A DNA stretch of 64,000 nucleotides from Plumapathes pennacea (Eukaryota; Cnidaria; Anthozoa; Antipatharia; Myriopathidae). The notes under the pieces were generated by a model, which was given only the letters and a program-made list of their open reading frames with translations, was not told where the DNA came from and did not search any database. This document shows positions 59,201-63,333 of the stretch, in pieces (position 1 is the stretch's first letter; each line of letters begins with the position of its first letter). The DNA lies in assembly GCA_964036295.1 (NCBI GenBank), contig OZ038466.1, positions 15,286,001 through 15,350,000 on the forward strand, read 5' to 3'. The translations under genes and the position numbers were made by a program.

Positions 59201-59398
59201 TAAAATGTTACAATGGATGTCTCCTTCCTGTAGCCACAAAAAAACAACGACAAAAACAATTAAGTAATAAAAGGCAAGCGACAAACAATGTTGAGTTTAT
59301 GTGGAACAAACCTCGAAAAATGGATGTCCTTGGGGGAACGCTCGTTTGACAAGTCGGTACGCCCAGTCAAAACTTGTTTTGATCGATTGTACCTCCAT
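8885..59398 (-). CDS. ZNF511: ZNF511 orthologue, seven coding exons over 50.5 kb
   Basis: C2H2 zinc-finger protein 511, a small nuclear zinc-finger protein whose biochemical role is poorly known. Joining 59398-59312, 59227-59151, 59033-58974, 55967-55826, 36089-36033, 18873-18794 and 9116-8885 gives one open frame of about 244 codons, close to the roughly 250 residues of vertebrate ZNF511. All six introns are GT/AG and phases match exactly. Landmarks run in family order: HPFFEEGD near the N-terminus; three C2H2 fingers (FECDTPGC..., CLTCHRSF...H, YSCLVESC...H...H); YPGDFRF after the last finger; and RTVCFGRGSARSF near the C-terminus. The introns hold nearly all the transposable elements of the window. 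The only doubtful part is the C-terminus, which reads into repeat Z1. Convergent with TBCEL. Confidence 0.9.
9200..11996. other. ZNF511 intron 6, no gene recognised
   Basis: Small open frames without family features. Around 10808-10905 two taaaactccgctatctcgaac/ccccgttatctcgaac motifs resemble the ends of Tigger/pogo-type mariner elements, but no matching right end was found. At 10605 and 10619 a tgacgtcacggccgatc motif occurs in near-duplicate. Confidence 0.4.
11997..12261. repeat. MITE family W, copy 1
   Basis: Begins with a G run then tactcccatatataagcc and carries ggtatgtgccgcccc and two tttggtctgaaa/taaaa motifs. It ends cccccgcccgtggg, so its ends are C/G-rich inverted repeats. Related copies are at 17852, 48724 and 50243. 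Confidence 0.7.
12262..13843. repeat. Repeat remnants including a duplicated GGTCC module
   Basis: Bases 12704-12731 carry TGATACTACGCACGCTACGA followed by TTGGTTAA, a module that recurs at 22227-22254. A 54-bp unit with ccggtccata and tgtacggaccgcaaa occurs twice in tandem (12726-12779 and 12790-12843). The rest has no recognised gene. A short stretch near 13120 (gcaaacaatcaccgtga) also occurs near 61585. Confidence 0.5.
13844..14004. repeat. 160-bp palindrome, ends shared with repeat Y
   Basis: Arms of about 75 bp run from atcttattaacctcg to gttaataagat, with ggccctcgcgcgaagcgcgctcgggcc near the centre. The outer sequence (ccatataataaa, ttattaacctcg) is the same as in the Y copies at 34.9 and 58.6 kb, but the inner stem differs. 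Confidence 0.8.
14010..14113. repeat. 104-bp palindrome
   Basis: ttatcctacgagggcgcgccgaatacgg pairs with the segment ending ccgagtaggataa, with a small GC-rich loop near gaggcgccgcgccg. It lies directly between the preceding palindrome and the Z2 terminus. Confidence 0.75.
14121..15380. mobile_element. Foldback element Z2, full length
   Basis: Inverted ends ATTAAAAACTGGACCAC (14121-14137 and 15361-15377) bound a 1.26-kb element. It contains a 161-bp internal palindrome, a ccaatcacgcgcgg motif and a minus-strand coding-like segment (near 14700-14590) shared with Z1. No transposase was recognised, so it is probably non-autonomous. Z1 and Z3 are partial relatives. Confidence 0.7.
14841..15001. 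repeat. 161-bp palindrome inside Z2
   Basis: acaataaactacttt...gtgcatatttcc-type arms pair over about 70 bp each side (including aaatatgcacggataattg with caattatccgtgcatattt). The central loop contains gaagcgaacccaactgtgagcttcg, itself a small inverted pair. Confidence 0.85.
15381..17304. other. Intron sequence without recognised features
   Basis: No exon, TIR pair or coding family was recognised on either strand in these 1.9 kb. Confidence 0.4.
17305..17406. repeat. Imperfect 102-bp palindrome related to PalA ends
   Basis: gaataatacatggg pairs with ccatgtattattc and gtgttcatct with agatgaacac. The same aagatRaattcatatctcca...ccatgtatta edge occurs at the end of PalA copy 2 (35745-35783). 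Confidence 0.7.
17420..17580. repeat. 161-bp element with 32-bp imperfect TIRs
   Basis: aactctggtgtaatacagag plus atttccgccact (17420-17451) is mirrored at 17549-17580 (agtggcggaaatctct, then ccagagtt). The interior is short and non-coding. It abuts the preceding palindrome. Confidence 0.7.
17852..18013. repeat. MITE family W, copy 2, truncated
   Basis: A G run, then taatccctacgataggctttt and ccgccccaaagggttcc, diverged from copy 1. The right end is missing. Confidence 0.5.
18025..18060. repeat. (TTTA)n microsatellite
   Basis: About nine tandem TTTA units. Confidence 0.95.
18100..18403 (+). repeat. 3' end of a non-LTR retrotransposon with (CTTGAA)n tail
   Basis: A 3'UTR-like stretch (gccgtgtgcctcggtatgtc-like, cggagtggacaactcg) ends gaataaagaa followed by five CTTGAA units (18374-18403). 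A short tandem tail in place of poly(A) is typical of CR1/L2-type LINEs. No coding part precedes it. Confidence 0.6.
18794..18873 (-). CDS. ZNF511: ZNF511 exon 6 (third finger, histidine half)
   Basis: Eighty bases after ccgctatag and before GTACAG. DHLVKLH supplies the two histidines of the third finger, followed by the family signature YPGDFRFN and a basic tail RKSRRQTKLK. The open frame continues past the donor to 18463 but loses similarity and runs through an A/T homopolymer, so the donor is preferred. Confidence 0.9.
19058..21172 (+). pseudogene. CR1/L2-like LINE ORF2 remnant, split by an insertion
   Basis: Pieces in order: the end of an endonuclease (FNINLLNIDSHPATDKFV near 19080), the start of a reverse transcriptase (NYRPTSLLSIFNRILAKRV near 19205), FCGIFLDLS (near 19400), CGVPQGSVLRPLLFLLYMND (near 19550) and the thumb-like segment GKAIRLITFSNHHEHTNPL (near 19705). 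Deletions and frame changes separate them; the FADD active-site block is gone. The frame is interrupted at 19773 and resumes at 21019 (DSIFLHNAMFLYDYHSGNLP, NQKRNYNTRLASRK) to about 21172. Clade assignment is approximate. Confidence 0.75.
19774..21014. mobile_element. 1,241-bp TTAA-flanked DNA element
   Basis: Perfect 16-bp inverted ends GGTGGCTCCATAGGGT (19774-19789) and ACCCTATGGAGCCACC (20999-21014) are flanked on both sides by TTAA (19770-19773 and 21015-21018). Removing the element and one TTAA restores the LINE reading frame across the site (IKLK joined to LL). TTAA duplication is the hallmark of piggyBac-type transposition, although the ends do not begin CCC as in classic piggyBac. No transposase is present, so it is non-autonomous. 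Confidence 0.85.
21173..22011. other. Intron sequence, no gene recognised
   Basis: No family features. The last 110 bp (from about 21890) precede a palindrome and weakly resemble the sequence preceding the palindrome at 23125. Confidence 0.4.
22012..22200. repeat. 189-bp near-perfect palindrome
   Basis: Arms of about 85 bp (aagaaatataaaacgcttgc to gcaagcgttttatatttctt) enclose a GC-rich centre gccgcggcggc. Arm mismatches are few. The preceding bases TTATTTTATAAAAG (22001-22014) are shared with the palindrome at 23125. The module TGATACTACGCGCGCTCTGA + TTGGTTAA follows at 22227-22254. Confidence 0.9.
23125..23234. repeat. 110-bp near-perfect palindrome
   Basis: aagcaatatgacactcgttt... pairs with ...aaactcgtgttatattgctt; the loop is tgggatgttgtg. 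Left flank and first bases match those of the 22012 palindrome, while the rest of the stem is unrelated. Confidence 0.9.
23480..23930. repeat. Foldback remnant with a coding-like start
   Basis: Inverted pieces (tgtgcaaaaaaggttaatcag, ctgattttgcaca) surround ttgattctgattggttgag. An ATG at 23670 opens MAAKSERF, a start that I associate with repeated cnidarian exons of recombinase-like proteins, but the 74-codon frame shows no domain. Treated as repeat-derived. Confidence 0.4.
24458..24730 (-). pseudogene. BEL/Pao integrase C-terminal tail, beyond the Harbinger
   Basis: Reads PGRDGHVRAVNIRT and RPIAKLYPLEV, the conserved end of BEL pol, to TAA 24460-24458. It joins in frame to the sequence ending VVEELL on the other side of the Harbinger element (27423), so the two pieces were one frame before insertion. 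Confidence 0.85.
25527..26321 (+). CDS. Harbinger ORF1: Myb/SANT-like DNA-binding partner with polyQ
   Basis: In PIF/Harbinger elements this protein helps the transposase reach the nucleus and bind element ends. The frame encodes a SANT-like domain (LQEVVVAEPFRF, RGQAWEAIAGRL, VRDRYNLLEKKYKRRMREEE), an acidic/basic coiled coil with many E-K-R heptads, an NLS-like PRRKR and a C-terminal polyglutamine tract. The expected N-terminal MEWSNEHD is present at 25535 but in another register, so a one- or two-base indel near 25560 separates it from the rest. An upstream exon is an alternative, since 25522 follows an AG. The element's partner transposase is incomplete. Confidence 0.75.
26682..27266 (-). 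pseudogene. Harbinger transposase, N-terminal half only
   Basis: From ATG 27266 the protein has the helical leader typical of DDE_Tnp_4 transposases (RIPEEIICPNR, CILLRRFAYPCR) and the first catalytic aspartate in CWGFIDGTVRPICRP. Similarity ends at 26697, exactly before a GTAGAT that could be a splice donor, and a stop follows at 26682. The 360 bp left before ORF1 hold no second Asp or Glu block, so the catalytic domain is incomplete by deletion. The element cannot mobilise itself. Confidence 0.8.
27451..28448 (-). pseudogene. BEL/Pao integrase
   Basis: The frame begins inside the zinc-binding domain (HQLHAGL... and HCATCKK supply the HHCC residues) and covers the catalytic core with D (GVDFTGAL), D (ISDNAST) and E (FWERLIGL). 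It continues to GDIVLVHDEG in the C-terminal domain. A TGA follows shortly before the Harbinger insertion at 27422. All three catalytic acidic residues are present in this piece. Confidence 0.85.
28530..29631 (-). pseudogene. BEL/Pao RNase H and integrase zinc region, inactivated
   Basis: Similarity runs on after the polymerase in several frames. In the RNase H part the first catalytic aspartate is replaced: HIFVNASTKAYG has Asn where Asp is expected. The catalytic glutamate of LPQL-E-L is a TAG stop at 29234-29232. Downstream, YCPTSDNPADLLTRGI is intact, followed by the RNase H-integrase linker to 28530. Two of the core catalytic positions are therefore lost. Confidence 0.75.
29632..30633 (-). 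pseudogene. BEL/Pao reverse transcriptase
   Basis: A 333-codon open frame covers the connecting region (FWNLESVGI), then the fingers (CHYIPHHAV, RIVHDCS), DIEKAF with the first catalytic aspartate, FGASSSPF, and IYVDDLISG with the YVDD active site. It ends near LNLKLK where RNase H should begin, and the next piece is in a different register. The polymerase domain itself looks intact; the element as a whole is not. Confidence 0.85.
30708..31016 (-). pseudogene. BEL/Pao protease fragment
   Basis: An open frame from ATG 31016 holds the part of the BEL protease after the active site (a beta-rich stretch ending FEIDLLIGVGHY). The catalytic D-S/T-G triplet is not present, consistent with the deletion between gag and this piece. 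Confidence 0.6.
31082..31531 (-). pseudogene. BEL/Pao gag fragment
   Basis: The first ATG in frame is 31531. A Ser/Thr/Gln-rich leader precedes the gag block LPKLTLPTFDGNPLHWQSFW, followed by FNYLRAQLRGDASRSIAGF. The frame stops soon after the expected NYLEVL segment, and the zinc-knuckle part is missing before the protease. The 34-bp stretch upstream contains a direct repeat (ccgattacagaaca twice). Confidence 0.8.
31583..32477. other. Intron sequence with foldback-family remnant
   Basis: No gene recognised. Bases 31740-32120 resemble 53800-54190 (gtgaacarTcaC.., gagaattaagcc, gccttggagtaaa-like, aataaa-ctagtattctgag), marking another dispersed repeat family of the foldback type. Confidence 0.45.
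32478..32630. repeat. Imperfect palindrome of about 150 bp
   Basis: attggtaagaggac pairs with gtcctattaccatt, and ggtctgtaatcacactcgtgatca with tgatcacagacc-type sequence. It lies at the left edge of repeat Y1. Confidence 0.65.
32626..35035 (+). repeat. Repeat Y, copy 1, interrupted by X1
   Basis: Bases 32626-33489 match 57538-58417 and bases 34699-35035 match 58418-58765, so the copy is continuous except for the 1.2-kb X1 insertion. It begins with a gctggagctacttcc and gctatgattggtg region and ends in a palindrome (34903-35034) with the ttattaacctcgcttgctcg edge. A coding-like string is seen in both copies but shows no domain and has in-frame differences. Confidence 0.85.
33490..34698 (-). 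mobile_element. Repeat X, unit X1, inserted in Y1
   Basis: A 1.2-kb unit bounded by two hairpins: ACTGGCGTTGCCAGT at 33494-33508 and gctcgtgttgggcc/cccccacgagc at 34669-34698. Read on the minus strand it ends with the ACTGGCAACGCCAGT hairpin followed by TTAG. Comparison with the empty Y2 site places it in a run of T residues. No transposase is encoded. Nine related units form the 42.4-51.1 kb array. Confidence 0.8.
35037..35194. repeat. 158-bp palindrome
   Basis: gtaatcattggtgtg pairs with cacaccaatgattac, and gctcgtaatgtttgaaaatt with the opposite aattttcaaacattactcg. It follows the Y1 end directly. Confidence 0.8.
35383..35783. repeat. Palindromic repeat PalA, copy 2
   Basis: Inverted relative of 5191-5512, with the same 22-bp perfect palindrome at 35528-35549 and the hairpin attacacggcggcttg... 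to ...gcgccgccgttaat (35632-35730). Outer edges aatacatggag and ctccatgtggccatgtatt are inverted. No coding capacity seen. Confidence 0.75.
36033..36089 (-). CDS. ZNF511: ZNF511 exon 5 (third finger, cysteine half)
   Basis: A 57-base exon, exactly 19 codons, after tattttacag and before GTAAAG. It encodes YSCLVESCPDKFSSEEDRK, the expected C-x4-C half of the third finger. It sits alone between the X/Y repeats (32.6-35.8 kb) and the LINE (37.3-42 kb). It is too short to appear as an open frame and was found from the phase and sequence predicted by exons 4 and 6. Confidence 0.9.
36090..37293. other. ZNF511 intron 4, quiet segment
   Basis: Mostly AT-rich. Bases 36382-36425 contain ccctgaccctaacc and gagttagggttag, a very short degenerate telomere-like stretch. 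Nothing else recognised. Confidence 0.4.
37812..39498 (-). pseudogene. LINE ORF2 reverse transcriptase part
   Basis: After a second small frame change near 39430 the frame is open for 520 codons. Motifs: NYRPIAILSVFSKVLEKLV, GFRKGHST, FLDFSKAFDTI (first catalytic Asp), GIPQGSTLGPFLFLLYIND, FADDTN (active-site pair), KYLGVFID and the C-terminal NYNTRYAS...RIWEKIP. It lacks a few residues in the thumb (YGL joined to RES). Catalytic residues are all present. Confidence 0.88.
39499..40782 (-). pseudogene. LINE ORF2 endonuclease part
   Basis: From ATG 40782, an apurinic/apyrimidinic-type endonuclease with TILHCNIRSL, VTETKL (catalytic Glu), CIYRHPTY, GDMNIDFL (catalytic Asp) and LSDHLPVL (catalytic His). 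A linker with KRKQKMYH follows. The frame runs off at 39499 by a one-base change; the correct continuation (YYCSQFLRYKDNLKSTW) is read in the next register. Confidence 0.85.
40796..41608 (-). pseudogene. LINE ORF1 (coiled coil plus RNA-binding-type domain)
   Basis: From ATG 41608 (MALTKEDLRNIW) about 107 residues form a coiled coil with regular heptads, ending IEQYSR. A one-base frame change near 41280 then leads to a second part (41239-40796), with ISVAHRLPP, DRLIVKFMRRAKRDEIYKKR and a C-terminal basic stretch typical of LINE ORF1 RNA chaperones. It ends 13 bp before the ORF2 ATG. Confidence 0.75.
47396..47719. other. Unique spacer inside the X array
   Basis: About 320 bp between two X units without X similarity, containing a tttacacttcagtgtaaa palindrome at about 47453-47470. 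No gene seen. Confidence 0.5.
48724..48900. mobile_element. MITE family W, copy 3, with 8-bp duplication
   Basis: A 177-bp insert starting ccctgtggggtactcc and ending ccccctcccccgtgggg, flanked on both sides by GACTGAAA (48716-48723 and 48901-48908). Uninterrupted X units have gaaactg(g/a)aagtctc at this place. An 8-bp duplication points to the hAT superfamily. Confidence 0.85.
49540..49886. mobile_element. 347-bp MITE with 20-bp TIRs
   Basis: GGCTACGTTTACACTATACC at the left and its near-exact inverse (ggtatagtgtaaacgtggcc) at the right. Subterminal copies of cctatccgatacagtgtaaa repeat inside. The neighbouring X unit has the empty site gtagcttaaaactccacc at about 48119, so the insertion is precise with a duplication of about 2 bp. 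Confidence 0.85.
50243..50431. mobile_element. MITE family W, copy 4
   Basis: Same position in its X unit as copy 3, with flanks GACTGAAA (50235-50242) and GAATGAAA (50432-50439). It ends in a run of about 18 G. It is the duplicate of the 48724 insertion rather than an independent event. Confidence 0.85.
51180..51300 (+). repeat. Fragment of the LINE 5' leader
   Basis: ggcgaccgctgaca, ggaggggtcaccgatc and atgtggcaattcgc match the reverse complement of 41860-41985. The fragment is isolated and diverged. Confidence 0.6.
51301..52972. other. Intron 4 sequence, no gene recognised
   Basis: Open frames here are short and featureless. No TIR pair or coding family recognised. Confidence 0.4.
52973..53062. 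repeat. Short inverted repeat element
   Basis: ccccccccattcaatgttgg and ccaacattgaatgg + aggggag flank a 45-bp centre, itself containing gcagct-type pairs. Confidence 0.7.
53213..53400. repeat. 188-bp palindrome
   Basis: gaattggttcatgctt pairs with aagcatgaaccaattc; gcgtctatcgagttatggat with atccataactcgatagacgc; the loop is aggcct. Arms of about 88 bp with few mismatches. Confidence 0.9.
53800..54190. repeat. Dispersed repeat related to 31740-32120
   Basis: Shares gaacaatcacc, cgagaattaagcc, aatacagaatttttca and gaaaataaa-ctat with the 31.7-32.1 kb segment. Family otherwise unknown. Confidence 0.55.
54373..54619. mobile_element. 247-bp MITE with long TIRs
   Basis: cctgggcccggtttttcaaa followed by gcacgattaggctaatcctg is mirrored almost exactly at the other end, giving TIRs of about 45 bp. 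The interior is non-coding. Target duplication not clear because the ends extend symmetrically into cct/agg. Confidence 0.85.
54870..55554 (-). pseudogene. L1-like LINE ORF1 remnant
   Basis: From ATG 55554 a coiled coil (KVEEMFLEM... IERIEHDVKDFKQSL) leads to the RRM-like block QARSMQDNLILYNIKEHERG. After TTKIIYGGKIRDH the register changes and continues (VKFNYFQDRENIRKQAHHLR, LSLSEQFPDAIKAKRRKLYP) to about 54870. This is the L1/Tx1-type ORF1 layout. No ORF2 follows; the MITE at 54373-54619 lies just beyond. Confidence 0.75.
55826..55967 (-). CDS. ZNF511: ZNF511 exon 4 (second finger)
   Basis: The longest internal exon (142 bases) begins after ttattgacag and ends ATG before GTAAGT. FEAHYNSIH closes the first finger and CLTCHRSFPSLHLLDIHILE forms the second; HDTLFQM is a conserved linker of the family. 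It ends in phase 0. Its 3' neighbour lies 19.7 kb away. Confidence 0.92.
56485..56650. repeat. Inverted-repeat segment with gcataagcat motifs
   Basis: gcaagcataaacgtgagggc and cacaagagagtgacagtggc find inverted partners (gccgctctattgtg, gcttatgcttaatca) across an acgtctgttc centre. Probably a small MITE; ends not defined. Confidence 0.5.
57067..57517. mobile_element. 451-bp mariner-type MITE with TA flanks
   Basis: Ends CAGTGGAACCT and AGGTTCGACTG are inverted repeats, each flanked by TA (57065-57066 and 57518-57519), the Tc1/mariner target. Several (t)aagtggtcac/gtgatcactta copies occur inside. Non-coding. Confidence 0.8.
57538..58765 (+). repeat. Repeat Y, copy 2, uninterrupted
   Basis: Matches both halves of Y1. 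It starts within tatggctggagttacttccgg and the gctctgattgg motif, and ends with a palindrome (58617-58755: ttattgacctcacttgctcg against the inverse ending gtcaataagaag). At the X1 insertion point it reads gtacttcaaaattcaagctc, the empty site. No protein domain recognised. Confidence 0.85.
58974..59033 (-). CDS. ZNF511: ZNF511 exon 3 (first cysteine pair)
   Basis: Sixty bases after a gggttccag acceptor, ending AAG before GTCAGT. It encodes STDQFECDTPGCAEWF, whose C-x4-C pair starts the first zinc finger. The finger is completed by the HYNSIH histidines of exon 4, so the finger is split by the 3-kb intron 3. Confidence 0.9.
59151..59227 (-). CDS. ZNF511: ZNF511 exon 2
   Basis: Seventy-seven bases after a tggctacag acceptor, ending CAAAG before a GTGCTA donor. 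It encodes EGDIHCNILIKQL then an acidic stretch ending ELCIQ. This is the segment between the N-terminal block and the first finger. It ends two bases into a serine codon completed by exon 3. Confidence 0.85.
59312..59398 (-). CDS. ZNF511: ZNF511 exon 1 (start codon)
   Basis: Twenty-nine codons from the ATG at 59398 to GAG, then donor GTTTGT. The ATG is the first after an in-frame TGA 30 bases upstream. The end, AFPQGHPFFE, matches the ZNF511 N-terminal block that leads into the next exon (EGD). A 139-codon frame overlaps it in another register (59786-59367) and is not needed to explain the gene. Confidence 0.85.
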
Positions 59399-61281
59399 TA
59401 GGTACGCCGAGGATGTAAACGACCTTCAGATCATGAACTTTACGAGTTAAGCTACCACAGCATTTAAATAAATCAAATAATCCTTTTCTATCGTTGCACG
59501 TCCGCCTGACAAGCCGCCATATTGTTTCCTGTACCCGCTGATCCAGATTTTGCGTACTCAAGTATTCAGCCCAGTCCCGAGAAGTCAGCATTAGATCACA
59601 TCGGTCAAAACCCCTTTTCCGAGATGACCTGGAATCTAATTTACGAAGAGTTTCCGAGCGAAATAAGCCGAACTCACGCAAACGAGTACGTGATGGGATG
59701 ACTGTTGTAGTGATCAAATGATAAACCAGACCTGGTTCGTACGACCAACGTGTCTCTGATTCACCCCAGTAAGGATCACCTTTCATTGTCTAGTCTCTTT
59801 ATCGGTGTATTTTGCGAGAGCGAGAAAATGACTGGCCGAATGCTGAAACATTTGCCTTTCTTTATCTCGCATTTAGCTTCGATTGTGTCACTTTTTGTTT
59901 CGCAGCATTAATTAAGACACATCATACAGAAATATGCTTATATAGACTATCTTGTTGAAAAGGTTGGGGAGAATCTGCATTTTTGATCTAGGGAATGACT
60001 GTTAACTTCTATTTATTCTCTTAGAAAGGGACATGCATGTAAACTGCGAGGGGTAAAGGTTTCATTCATTCTTTCAGTCAGAAGTTTGTAGGGAAGAGGC
60101 ATGCAATGACATAAGCTACTGACAGCTGACTTGTACTAAATTAATTTGTTTTAAATATAATGACACAAGTGTTAAATTTATAGCCAAATGTATTGACTGT
60201 TATTCCAAAAAACCTCGTTTACTTAATGTTTAACTCATCCACAGCACTAAATGCAAAGCTAAAACTTTACAAAGATTCTAGTTTTAACATGATCTTCAGA
60301 TTGCTGACAGTATTTTCTGTCTCAGAGCAAATCTTGCAAATTTCAAAACTTGGAAGTGAGGCAAGTAAGCTAGGGCAATTATAGCTGATCTCTTATTTCA
60401 AATTTGAAATAGCTAAAAGTTTGGAGCATATATTGCCACAACACTCAAACACAGGTAGTTGCTTATGATTTCTTCTGTTCATGTAAGTGTATGGCAAAAA
60501 TACAGTAGCAACACAGTCCAGGGTGTACATCAACCTGCAACTGTATTGTTTCATAAGGGTTTGTTTTGTATGTGAAGATAGAATATTCTAAATTCTGAGT
60601 GAAGAATACTGTAGAAAAGTAGATATCAGAATATTAATTTCTTTTTCAACAACAATGACTTTGCAGTGCAAAGTCACATGAACCAACAATCAGTGACAAA
60701 AGTCTTGGGACACTCACACAGTTTCAGTGATCTACTATTTCAGTTAAAAGACACCCACCCTCCCCACATTCAATTTTGAAGTGTCCTGAACCTGTTTTTT
60801 CAAACACATGCAACATTGTACTTGAGGGGGAGGGGGAGAATATGTGTTTTGCACCTTTCAGTACACTTAATCAATGACTTGTGTTTAAAATATGTCATTG
60901 AAAGTGTCTCAAGAACTTTTGTCACTGATTGAAACTTCACCACTCTTAATGAATGCTGCCAAATTTTATAAATAAATGCTACAGAACTGAAGTTTTCATG
61001 CATACGAGATATTTTATGCACATTCAAATTATTTCTGGCACTCAAAAACTTTTCCCCGAGCGAAGTGAAGTGAGGGTAATAATCACGGCGCTAATGCAGC
61101 AAATTTTCTTTGTGTGGAGACTCCAAGCGAGTCGCCATCTCGAAATCTAATGTTCGTCAGTCAGTCTGTCATAGGGCGACCTCTAAGGCAATGACGTAAT
61201 AATAATTATCGATTAGCGTCAAAGCGAGGTCAAACAAAGGTTTGAACGAAGCAACAACTGTACGTAACTGCGTTCACGAAA
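59399..61281. other. Region upstream of ZNF511
   Basis: Contains the presumed ZNF511 promoter (first few hundred bp). No TATA box in a convincing place. A 139-codon frame at 59786-59367 overlaps exon 1 out of register. Around 61060-61140 gagcgaagtgaagtgagggt and ggagactccaagcgagtcgc look repeat-derived. Confidence 0.4.
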
Positions 61282-61626
61282 ATGAATTTGAAAACTGGAA
61301 AATTTGACACAGCACGGTCTCGCGAAGCTCGTCTGCAAAAGAGAAGGGAACTAGCAAGGGCAAGGCGAAATCGTGAAACAATCGAACAGCGCCAAATACG
61401 TCTAGAGAAAAGACGACAAACATTTGATAACCGACAGCATCATGAACGGAAGCGTGCCGAAGAAACGGCTCCGCAAAGGGAACAGCGCTTGGAAGCAAAT
61501 CGGGAGCTTCAGACGCCGTTTTTTGTTAAACTCAGATACTTATTCAGAAAGGACAAGCAACAAAGGTTAGTCAGTGGAAAGCGAACAATCACCGTGACAA
61601 ATGTGTATTCTACCCGTATCTTATAA
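61282..61626 (+). CDS. Small protein with STPR-like arginine-rich repeats
   Basis: A 114-codon frame from ATG 61282. Residues 13-75 form basic, charged repeats of about 22-24 residues with the recurring pattern R-x-R-R-E/Q-T, then E-Q-R-x-x-R-L-E (RNRETIEQRQIRLEKRR, ERKRAEETAPQREQRLEANR). This resembles STPR-type DNA-binding repeats often found at the N-terminus of Helitron-like and other mobile-element proteins. The frame then changes character (PFFVKLRYLFRKDKQQR). At 61567 an AG/GTTAGT junction could be a splice donor, so this may be a first exon. Function unknown. Confidence 0.5.
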   Translation: MNLKTGKFDTARSREARLQKRRELARARRNRETIEQRQIRLEKRRQTFDNRQHHERKRAEETAPQREQRLEANRELQTPFFVKLRYLFRKDKQQRLVSGKRTITVTNVYSTRIL

Positions 61627-62047
61627 CTCGATCACTTCAAGAATGTATTAAAATCTGTATGCTGATCATTTTCCCTCGAAGAATTGTTTTAATACGCTTC
61701 TGTCGCCAGTTTCGGCTACCGTATTCTTGGTTTGCATGTGACGTCATAAGAAGGCCATCACAGAAGTAACGCACCCTACAAGTCCGATACACTAATATGT
61801 TCAAGACTGTTATGCCTTAATACTTACTGCAAAATTCTGGGTCGACACAAAATATCTATCGGGAGCTATGGACGTTTGAATACCGTGACAACAAAACCGT
61901 GTGACACGCTCGTGGCCGACTAAAATCGTTGCTTGTGTCTGAATTATAAAGTTTTCCTTCACGAAACATTTTAAAATTGGCACTGCGAAGGATGTGAAGT
62001 AACATAGAATCAAACTGAGTCGTACATCAGCTTCATTTCGTGTTCCG

Positions 62048-62110
62048 AGTTATTGGCCGCCATGTTGGTGTACAACCTTGGTCCACCAACATGGCGCCGC
62101 ATACAAACTC
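62048..62110. repeat. Inverted repeat with ATGGCGGC-type cores
   Basis: ggccgccatgttggtgtac and gtccaccaacatggcgccgc face each other. Each arm holds a GCCATNTTGG-type core resembling a YY1 site. The surrounding 300 bp looks like a dispersed repeat with short frames. Confidence 0.5.
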
Positions 62111-63097
62111 TTATCAAATCTCCAAAAAACAAATTGCCGCTGCTTCGCCAAAATTAAGCCTGGACAATCCAAAATTGGCATCTGGACTAATTCAGGTGTG
62201 CTCTTTTCAGTTCTGGAGTCAGAAAGGTACAATCTGTTATTTTGGAGGGTGCTGCGGTCACGTGGCCCGTGAAAACCACGTGAGTGCAAACCAAGAATTC
62301 GCTCAGAACAATCGGAACTTGGAGTCTTGAATGATTTAGTCAGATGTCTTATTATTTCTTTCAAGACTAAAACTGTAACAAATACTGTAATTTGACATGC
62401 GGTGCTTGCAGCGAGAAGCCCTTAGAAGTATGACTAGGTCTAAAGCCCGTGTATAATTTGAAGTAAACCGTTCAAGTTTTGCTTTGATTCTGGGAGAAAT
62501 CGTGTTGTTTTGAGCGCGTTCACGACAAAATAATTCGAGCTCATTAAACATGCATGCCTGAGTCTTGTGCATGCAATCCAGAGTAAAACAAATTGCACAG
62601 GAAGCCTATTTAATTGTACTGCCTATGAATTCAAAATTGGAAAATCAGTGTTTCTTTTTTCCCGTACTACGACGGCCGACCAACTTTGAGTATTAGATTT
62701 TGAGAACGTGCTTGGCAGACTGTATAAATTAATTTGTCGTGCCGACCGACCGTGGGAATACGTACTTCGTCACGCAATCGATTCTTTCTTTCAACGCAAA
62801 AGTATAACACACACCATACTTTTTCTCCTTCCTTTGCGTGTAGCATTTGACTTCGAAGAAAAGATTGAGTCAACATTTCGGTAAAACAAAGGCTACTCTT
62901 GTTGGGAGTACCAAAGTGAAAGTCCCATCAATGTCAGAGCGAGGGGTATCTGCGATTATCGTATTTCTAGTAGGTGATGAACTTAAGATCACTTAATCTT
63001 TGGGTCCTACTCACTGTCCTATCCCCTGCACTTTGTAGCATCCTCTGTCCCATCTTGAATCTAGGGAAGGCAGATTGGAAAAGCCCAGTAGCAACCC

Positions 63098-63117
63098 CTC
63101 CCCCCCCCCCCCCCCCT
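63098..63117. repeat. Poly(C) tract
   Basis: A run of about 20 C residues interrupted once. Confidence 0.9.
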
Positions 63118-63333
63118 TCTAAACACTTCCTCAGGGATAGATAGCACATTTTTTGTGGACCCATCGATCACACCTATCGCACTGGCCTCGTCGCCCTCAT
63201 CCCATGGCATGCGCACAGGCAATACACATCAAATGCCAAAGTTCTTTTGGGTCCTCGTCTGAGAAAAATGAGAACGGAATCCATAGCAAGATAATGACAA
63301 CGGTAAACTAAAGAGTGCAGCTTTTAGTCTTAC

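Noticed and set aside
59367-59786. 139-codon minus-strand open frame overlapping ZNF511 exon 1
   Set aside because: It is out of register with the spliced ZNF511 frame, shows no domain, and the N-terminal ZNF511 motif HPFFEEGD is read in the other frame.
62050-62364. 104-codon minus-strand open frame
   Set aside because: It spans the inverted repeat and other repeat-like sequence; no domain or splice context.
62667-62876. Possible third exon of the CARF-like gene
   Set aside because: No convincing acceptor or donor, and the encoded residues do not continue the ALS2CR8 pattern.
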